Source: Chelydra serpentina (Eukaryota; Chordata; Testudines; Chelydridae). From it: 64,000 nt of DNA. The notes beneath the pieces were generated by a model, which worked only from the letters and a program-made list of their open reading frames with translations, ran no database searches and was not told the DNA's origin. The position numbers and the translations under genes were made by a program. This document shows positions 57,363 to 64,000 of this stretch, in pieces. Location: positions 23,330,001 through 23,394,000 of the forward strand of contig JBAIAC010000033.1 of NCBI GenBank assembly GCA_037349315.1. The letters run 5' to 3'. Positions within the stretch are counted from its first letter, which is position 1, and every line of letters begins with the position of its first letter.

Positions 57363-57453
57363 ACAGAAGCCAGAATAGAACTGAAAAGTAGAACCACTCT
57401 ACTGTGGAGGGTCATATTCAGAGCTTCATATCAGAACATAACCCTCAACGTAA

Positions 57454-59325
57454 TCCTCAAGGAAAGGAGTCGAGGAAAGCTGGCTGTATTGTAAAGAATC
57501 CTTATTGAGGTTGCAGGAACAAACCATCCCGATGTGTAGAAAGAAAAGTAAATATGGCAGGCGACCAGCTTGGCTTAACAGTGAAATCCTTGCTCGTCTT
57601 AAACACAAAAAAGCAGCTTACAAGAAGTGGAAGATTGGACAAATGACCAGGGAGGAGTATAAAAATATTGCTCAGGCATGCAGGAGTGAAATTAGGAAGG
57701 CCAAATCACACTTGGAGTTGCAGCTAGCCGGAGATGTTAGGAGTAACAAGAAGGGTTTCTTCAGGTATGTGAGCCACAAGAAGAAAGTCAAGGAAAGTAT
57801 GGGCCCCTTGCTGAATGAGGGAGGGAACCTAGTGACAGAGGATGTGGAGAAAGCTAGTGTACTCAATGCTTTTTTTGCCTCTGTCTTCACAGACAAGGTC
57901 AGCTCCCAGGCGGCTGCACTCCGCAGCACGGTATGGGGAGGAGGTGACCAGCCCTCTGTGGAGAAAGAAGTAGTTCGGGACTATTTAGAAAAGCTGGACG
58001 AACACAAGTCCATGGGGCCGGATGCACTGCATCCGAGGGTGCTAAAGGAGTTGGCCGATGTGATTGCAGAGCCATTGGCCATTATCTTTGACAAATCATG
58101 GCAATCGGGGGAGGTCCCGGATGACTGGAAAAAAGCTAATGTAGTGCCCATCTTTAAAAAAGGGAAGAAGGAAGATCCGGGGAACTACAGGCCAGTCAGT
58201 CTCACCTCAGTCCCTGGAAAAATCATGGAACAGGTCCTCAAGGAATCAATTCGGAACCACTTAAAGGAGGGGAAAGTGATCAGGAACAGTCAGCATGGAT
58301 TCACCAAGGGCAAGTCATGCCTGACTAACCTAATTGCCTTCTATGATGAGATAACTGGCTGTGTGGATGAGGGGAAAGCAGTGGATGTGCTATTTCTTGA
58401 CTTTAGCAAAGCTTTTGATACAGTCTCCCACAGTGTTCTTGCCAGCAAGTTAAAGAAGTATGGGCTGGATGAATGGACGGTAAGGTGGATAGAAAACTGG
58501 CTGGATGGTCGTGCTCAACGGGTAGTGATCAATGGCTCCATGTCTAGTTGGCAGCCGGTATCAAGTGGAGTGCCCCAAGGGTCGGTGCTGGGGCCGGTTT
58601 TGTTCAATATCTTCATCAACGACCTGGAGGATGGTGTGGACTGCACCCTTAGCAAGTTTGCAGATGACACTAAACTGGGAGGAGTGATTGATACGCTGGA
58701 GGGTAGGGACAGGATACAGAGGGAGCTAGACAAATTAGAGGATTGGGCCAAAAGAAATCTGATGAGGTTCAACAAGGACAAGTGCAGAGTCCTGCACTTA
58801 GGACGGAAGAATCCCATGCACTGCTACAGACTAGGGACCGAATGGCTGGGCAGCAGTTCTGCAGAAAAGGACCTAGGGGTTACAGTGGACGAAAAGCTGA
58901 ATATGAGTCAACAGTGTGCCCTTGTTGCCAAGAAGGCTAAAGGCATTTTGGGCTATATAAGTAGGGGCATTTCCAGCAGATCGAGGGACGTGATTATTCC
59001 CCTCTATTCGGCACTGGTGAGGCCTCATTTGGAGTACTGTGTCCATCTTTGGGCCCCACACTACAAGAAGGATGTGGATAAATTGGAAAGAGTCCAACGG
59101 AGGGCAACAAAAATGATTAGGGGGCAGGAGCACATGACTTATGAGGAGAGGCTGAGGGAACTGGGATTGTTTAGCCTGCAGAAGAGAAGAGTGAGGGGGG
59201 ATTTGATAGCTGCTTTCAACTACCTAAAAGGGGGTTCCAAAGAGGATGGATCTAGACTGTTCTCAGAGGTAGAAGATGACAGAAAAAGGAGTAATGGTCT
59301 CAAGTTGCAGAGTGGGGAGGTTTAG
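57454..59325 (+). CDS. CR1 ORF2 reverse transcriptase, partial, one frameshift near its end
   Basis: The frame is open for 623 codons without a stop. Counting from a TTG at 57505: [20 protein letters not shown] lies near residue 20, [20 protein letters not shown] near 230, [12 protein letters not shown] (first catalytic Asp) near 299, [20 protein letters not shown] near 352 and [10 protein letters not shown] (FADD catalytic pair) near 386. Then come [17 protein letters not shown] and RRATKMIRG. All visible RT catalytic residues are intact. The endonuclease domain is absent because of 5' truncation, so it is not autonomous. After GLKLQ a net +1 change (cagagtgggg) causes a stop at 59323; the expected end, [20 protein letters not shown] to ALAGMI, continues in the next frame to 59461. 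Confidence 0.92.
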   Translation, partial: SSRKGVEESWLYCKESLLRLQEQTIPMCRKKSKYGRRPAWLNSEILARLKHKKAAYKKWKIGQMTREEYKNIAQACRSEIRKAKSHLELQLAGDVRSNKKGFFRYVSHKKKVKESMGPLLNEGGNLVTEDVEKASVLNAFFASVFTDKVSSQAAALRSTVWGGGDQPSVEKEVVRDYLEKLDEHKSMGPDALHPRVLKELADVIAEPLAIIFDKSWQSGEVPDDWKKANVVPIFKKGKKEDPGNYRPVSLTSVPGKIMEQVLKESIRNHLKEGKVIRNSQHGFTKGKSCLTNLIAFYDEITGCVDEGKAVDVLFLDFSKAFDTVSHSVLASKLKKYGLDEWTVRWIENWLDGRAQRVVINGSMSSWQPVSSGVPQGSVLGPVLFNIFINDLEDGVDCTLSKFADDTKLGGVIDTLEGRDRIQRELDKLEDWAKRNLMRFNKDKCRVLHLGRKNPMHCYRLGTEWLGSSSAEKDLGVTVDEKLNMSQQCALVAKKAKGILGYISRGISSRSRDVIIPLYSALVRPHLEYCVHLWAPHYKKDVDKLERVQRRATKMIRGQEHMTYEERLRELGLFSLQKRRVRGDLIAAFNYLKGGSKEDGSRLFSEVEDDRKRSNGLKLQSGEV

Positions 59326-59545
59326 GTTGGATATTAGGAAAAACTTTTTCACTAGTAGGGTGGTGAAGCACTGGAATGGGTTACCTAGGGAGGTGGTGGA
59401 ATCTCCTTCCTTAGAGGTTTTTAAGGTCAGGCTTGACAAAGCCCTGGCTGGGATGATCTAGCTGGGGTTGGTCCTGCTTTGAGCAGGGGGTTGGACTAGA
59501 TGACCTCCTGAGGTCCCTTCCAATCCTGAGATTCTATGATTCTAA
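57454..59545 (+). mobile_element. CR1 retrotransposon, 5'-truncated, nearly intact ORF2
   Basis: It covers the C-terminal two thirds of ORF2 and the 3' tail (ggtcctgctttgagcagggg, ctcctgaggtcccttccaat, then attctatgattctaa). The 5' edge falls near 57454 in mid-ORF, the usual outcome of target-primed reverse transcription. It belongs to a different, better preserved subfamily than the copies at 12 and 25 kb. Confidence 0.95.
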
Positions 59546-59623
59546 GCTTTGATTCTGGGTTCTAATCAAAACCAGAAGGAACCTGGGGATCAGATTTTTG
59601 AATGTATTTTTAGGCTCTTATTG

Positions 59624-59750
59624 GGATTTTCAAAAGCACCTAGGCACCTAATTAAGGGCCTGGATATTATTGACAAGCTGGCCTAAAGTCATTTTTGAAA
59701 ATGGGATTTTTGGCTCCTAAATCACATAGGTGCTTTTGAAAATTGTACCC
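59624..59750. repeat. Foldback repeat
   Basis: Arms ttttcaaaagcacct (59627-59641) and aggtgcttttgaaaa (59728-59742) are perfect inverted copies. It follows the CR1 end by about 80 bp. Confidence 0.85.
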
Positions 59751-60377
59751 TTAATCTGACAAACACTGCAGCCTCAGACAGTGTTGAATCTGTCTGCCTG
59801 TTCTTTCCATTTGGTTGTCTCTCTATCAACCTCTCTATCTGTAAAATATGTATTTCACGGATGTACCTATTTCCATTTTTGGCTATTTAAATTAACTAAT
59901 ATTCAAATTAAATTCATTTTCATTACATCCAAGAGTCTCCCTGCTTTTCAGTTTTTTGGGGAAAACCCCCCACCATTGGCACCATGCAATATTTAAATTC
60001 TTCATTTTTCTAGCATTCAAGCAAAGCACATACAACCACAACATTAGCTACAGTCTGTTCTAGCTAATGTGGCTGAAAGCCTTTCCCTACTTCTTACCAC
60101 TCTTTATAATCATCCAGATATAAAAGGATTGTCATTTCTTTCAGAACAATATTAAAAATGGATTTCCTCTAGATCTGCATCCTACGCCCTCCCAGAGATT
60201 TTATTTCTCAAGGATGCTCCTGGCTGTTTCTTCTCTCAAACAAAAATGTGTTTGTTTGATCTTGCACATATCCTGGGCCTGATCCATTGACTTCAGTGTG
60301 GCTTTGGAACAGCTCCCATTAATTGCAATGGGCTTTGGATCAGCCTTTCTCTAAGGCTCTTTTACTACATCTTTTAA

Positions 60378-60699
60378 GCTGTGTCTATACTCGGAGCAAG
60401 GGGCGCGCGATTCCCAGCTCAAGCAGACATTCGCTTGTTAGCGCTCACCGAGCTAGAGTGCTAAAAATAGCAACATAGCTGTGTTAGCACAGGCAGCGGG
60501 GAGCAGTAGCACGTTAGCCACCCTGTTACGCACCGAGGGGGGGGTCAGGCAGGCTTGTACGCAGGGCAACTAGCCTGTGGCGCTGCTTGCCATGCCATGG
60601 CTACACTACTATTTTCAGTGTGCTAGCTCAGTAAGAGCCAGTGTGAGCATGTCTCCTTAAGCTGGGAATCACACCCCTAGCGCCCAGGGTAGACACAGC
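60378..60699. mobile_element. MITE, 322 bp, with about 40-bp inverted ends
   Basis: The left end reads gctgtgtctatactcggagc, then aaggggcgcgcgattcccag. The complement of the right end reads gctgtgtctaccctgggcgc, then taggggtgtgattcccagc. Internal gctagctcagtaagagccag mirrors gctcaccgagctagagtg. Target duplication unclear. Probably a Harbinger-derived or related MITE. Confidence 0.8.
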
Positions 60700-61196
60700 C
60701 ATAAAGTAAATGCTGCACACAATCTTGCCTGTTTGAGTCACATTTTCTTTATATTGCTTCTGTTTAATGGCGCAAACACTCTTTCCTGCTACCCATCTTC
60801 CTACAGAATCCTCACTGGTCTGCAGTATATTGACGGCGTTTCCCATTTCTATTCTGGCTGTAGCTGGCCAGCCGAGAATTCCCCCGAACCACACACCCAG
60901 AATGCAGCCACTTAATTAGTTTTCCGAGAGAGCCTGACAAATTTATGAGTGGGATTGTATGATGGAATTGCCGGTGCTGGGAAGGGGCAGGGCTCAGCAG
61001 CCCTGTGCGTCCCTTCCAGTTCATGTCTTATGTTCCTAAAATCTCAGGCTTCTGGGTTTCAGCTGTCCACCTGTGGGGGTCAGAAAGGGATTCCTCCCGC
61101 TCCCCACCGTGTGTTGGGTTTTGTTTTTTAAATCTCCTTCCTCTGAAGCATCAGACATGGTCCCAGCTGGCACTGGGACTGCGCTGTGAGATCAAT

Positions 61197-61337
61197 GCTT
61201 AAATTCGCAATGAAGGAGGTGCCGGGGCTCAAACAATTTTTTTTTACTTTCATAACTGACGTGGCAAGCCCAGAGGTGCCGGGGCTACAACCTGCCAAGC
61301 CTAGACACACTGGGTCGAGCCCTGGCAACAATTAAGC
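61197..61337. repeat. Short foldback MITE
   Basis: Ends tgcttaaatt and aattaagca. Two copies of aggtgccggggct lie inside (61218 and 61273). Same family as 13748-13814. Confidence 0.65.
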
Positions 61338-61349
61338 ACTATGTGAGGT

Positions 61350-61590
61350 GGTGCAGAGAATTCTCTCTCTCATGTTCTGGGTTGGCTGGTTCTGCCTCAC
61401 CTGTTCAGGGTCTAATTGGTCATCATATTCGGGGTTGGGAAGGAATTTCCTCCCTAGTCAGATTGGCAGTGACCTTGGATTTTTCCCCATCCTCTGCAAT
61501 GTGGGGCTGGATCATATGGGAACGTCTCACTTAATCAATTCCCTGACGCTGCAGGGGCCTTCAGCACTGGGGCACCTCAGAGCCTTCTAT
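61350..61590 (+). repeat. Dispersed repeat, class unassigned
   Basis: It contains attggtcatcatattcgggg, gggaaggaatttcctcccta and cagattggcagtgaccttgg, a LINE-tail-like repeat I remember from sauropsids. No frame. Confidence 0.45.
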
Positions 61591-63197
61591 TCTCTGCCCA
61601 TGGCACACAATAATTTAGTCTCCGAGGGTTGTAATACATTGGATTAATTTCAATGGTTGGGTTAAGTGTGCAGGTGCTCATCTCATTGCCTGTAATTGTT
61701 CATTAGTACTTTCTGCAGTAGCTAATAAATCTGACAGGGTAGTTCTTTCTATACACATTAGTTTTTTTCCGCACTTGTCCATGACCCAATATGCCTCCCT
61801 CTTGAGAGCAGCCTGGTTTTTTTTCCTAATTCCCCTTGACACTTGCACCTGGCATTGGGAGTGTGGTGTGGAAAAGATGGGGTTTTGATTGAGAACTATT
61901 AAGAATTTCTCCCGCTCCCCAATTTCTAAAAATCAAACCTGTCCCCTATCCTTTTTGAAATGCTGGGTTAACATTTATTCAGGGCGTTTTCTTACACATG
62001 CTGCCAGACAATGGCCAGGGCTAGAGGAAGAAGCATCAAAAGATGGCTAGAAAGGGCCTTTTTTGGGATGTTTCCTGCCTGACCCAAAGCAGGCAGTGCC
62101 AGAAATCCCACAAGAAACATGGTCTCCTGAGGTTTCCAAGCTAAAAACAGTGCACATCTGTAGAAGGTATGGAGAGTTTAAATCAGCACCTAAACTTTTG
62201 GGTGTATTTAACAAACCTGGACATTGACTCTCCATTGCCCTGCATTTTGTGCAGTCATTTACAGGGCAAAGCTAGTACAAAGTGCTACCAAAACAAGAAC
62301 GGTAGCATTTTACACTCTTTGCTCTGGTGTAAATATCCGCAATGAAGAATCCAGCTCAACACCTTTTGAGGAGATGGCTGAATCCGGCATATTTTAGAAG
62401 ACAAGAGATCAAGAATTTTCCTACTAGCTTAGTGTAGAAGAGATCAATAAGCCAACTCACGTAGAGGAGCTGGAATGGAGAAATTGTCCCGACATCTGTT
62501 CTTAGGTACGTTCCTAATTCTAAAGCTCTTCTCCCATATTTTAGCATTACCAGATAGCAAACTCAGTAGCGCCCTACAATTATTCAGTCTCGGCAGCCGT
62601 ACCAGTTGGATTCCAGATGTGTATGTGACGCAGCTGTAATCACAGATTTACTAATGGGTGGAATAATTTGAGTAATTAGGCCAGCCACAAGTAGGGTGTT
62701 TTTTTTTTTAAATCATGCTTTATCAAGTACAGTATATGCAGAAGGTTGTTTCATATTCCATCCATGGTGAAACTTATCAGCATTGTTAGTAACTTCATAC
62801 ACAGCCACAAAGATTCAGATAAGACTGGTTTCCTGGGGAAACCACAAGAAATACTTGATCTTTCATCCTATCCTACTGTAATAACACAACCCTTCCTTCC
62901 TCCTTTTCTGACTTTCACTGTGTTCCCCCAGTTTTGCAGAATCCAGAGATATAACATCAAACAGTTTTAATCAATTCCCTCACAGAAAATAATCTAGACA
63001 TAAAAATGACAAGTCAAGACAGTGAAACAAAGAAGGAAGGAAGGGGAAGGAGTTCCATTTCAATAAATGACAATTTTACTAGGACTGGTGACTTCTGAGT
63101 TTCAGCTTCATGGAAGTAACAACTTTGAAATCAATACAACTACTCACCTGAGTAAGTGTTTGTAAGAATGGTTCCTTAGGTGCCTGCTTTAGCTATT

Positions 63198-63305
63198 TCG
63201 GCTGGAATTTTCAGAGGACCATAAGAGACTTAGGCACCTAAATTCTATTGAAGACCAATGGGAGTTGGCTATCTAATTCCCTTAGGCTCTTTTAAAAAAA
63301 TCTCA
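63198..63305. repeat. Foldback repeat
   Basis: It runs from cggctggaattttcagagga through attgaagaccaatgggagtt to ggctcttttaaaaaaatctc, with inverted degenerate arms. Confidence 0.6.
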
Positions 63306-64000
63306 CCCTTAGTGCTCTAATATTCATCTTTTTACTGCTACATAAGCCACTTCTAGTCAGTAAAGCAAGTGTGATTTCTCAGCAGAAAGTGTCAAATATA
63401 AAAAGAGTATATGAGCTGGCTAACTAGTTTAACTTATCTGGCAAAATATCCAAAGCTGTATCTGTTAAAATATTAAAACATTAGAACATTGATTATAACT
63501 AGACTTTTGCTCTGCCAAATTGATGTTCCACAAAAATCCTTACAGCAGGAGGATTTCTTTGCCATATTGTTAAATGGACACTTGAGTAGTTTAGTCCTGA
63601 CATTTGTGTTTAGTTAAAAAAAGAAAAGAAAAAGAAACAACCCCAACAAACCCTATTATGAGTAGAACTATTTTTATAATTGGTTTGTTATTTCCAATGG
63701 GCAGATTTTTGGAGCTCTCAACTAGATTGTGTAGAGGACATTCCCTTGACCTACTTATCTTCTCGTGAGGATAGAGAAGATTTCAATCTTTCACATTAGT
63801 CCCTTCAACTAGACTGAACTATGTCAGACTCATGCAGGATTCTTCCATTTTATTTTTAGTACGTGGGATTTTGCTACAAGAAAGTTGGATGCAGTTATTA
63901 TTGGGTCAATTTGTGCCCTAACTTATATAACCAGTGAATCTCGTTGACGTCAATGGAGTTGCAGGGGTGCAAGTCAGGGCAGACTTTGGCCCCAGTGTGT

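Larger units (their letters stand above)
53748..64000. other. CEMIP upstream intron (expected)
   Basis: I searched the minus strand for the exon preceding exon a (it should encode the segment ending in Gly before YLHIGE) and did not find it. The region therefore looks like part of one intron of at least 10.25 kb. It contains a MIR-like SINE, a long CR1 and foldback repeats. Between 53748-55090, 55260-57190 and 61560-64000 I recognise little else. Confidence 0.65.

Noticed and set aside
1..64000. CRISPR arrays, operons, prophage or bacterial-type systems
   Set aside because: The window is vertebrate nuclear DNA with introns and eukaryotic retroelements; no such structure is present.

Overview
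This window is nuclear DNA from a vertebrate, very probably a sauropsid and most likely a turtle. The coding content is one split gene with GT/AG introns. The rest is dominated by CR1 retrotransposons, solo LTRs, a decayed PIF/Harbinger element, hAT and Tc1/mariner-type MITEs, and many foldback repeats of the kind I know from chelonian genomes. The species call rests on remembered repeat families; I could not search a database.

The one recognised gene is CEMIP (KIAA1199, hyaluronan-binding/depolymerising protein), on the minus strand. Eighteen coding exons between 53747 and 20010 join in frame without a stop. They encode the last 890 residues of the protein, about two thirds: the parallel beta-helix (PbH1) region and the C-terminal GG-type lectin (ILEI/FAM3-like) domain, ending at a tga at 20010-20012. 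The N-terminal exons (signal peptide, G8 domain, first GG lectin) must lie beyond base 64000, because I find no further exon in the 10.25 kb upstream of the first visible one. A 3' UTR may run from 20009 to a polyadenylation signal near 15085.

Layout: 1-2165, a decayed LINE on the minus strand split by a solo LTR (471-1349). 4463-8357, a decayed PIF/Harbinger transposon with a Myb/SANT-like and a transposase pseudogene facing each other. 10.05-10.28 kb, an inverted-plus-direct repeat. 11.6-12.95 kb, a CR1 fragment. 15-20 kb, candidate CEMIP 3' UTR carrying a Tigger-type MITE and a solo LTR that itself holds a mariner-type MITE. 20-53.7 kb, CEMIP exons with introns full of repeats, including a hAT MITE and an LTR with a 36-bp tandem array near 42 kb and another solo LTR at 51.4 kb. 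53.7-64 kb, intronic sequence with a CR1 whose reverse transcriptase frame is open for over 600 codons.

I see no evidence of a new multi-gene system. The most informative structures are dated nests of transposons with readable target-site duplications, a large class of foldback repeats sharing a central CCCATTGA/TCAATGGG-like palindrome, and the tandem-repeat-bearing LTR.
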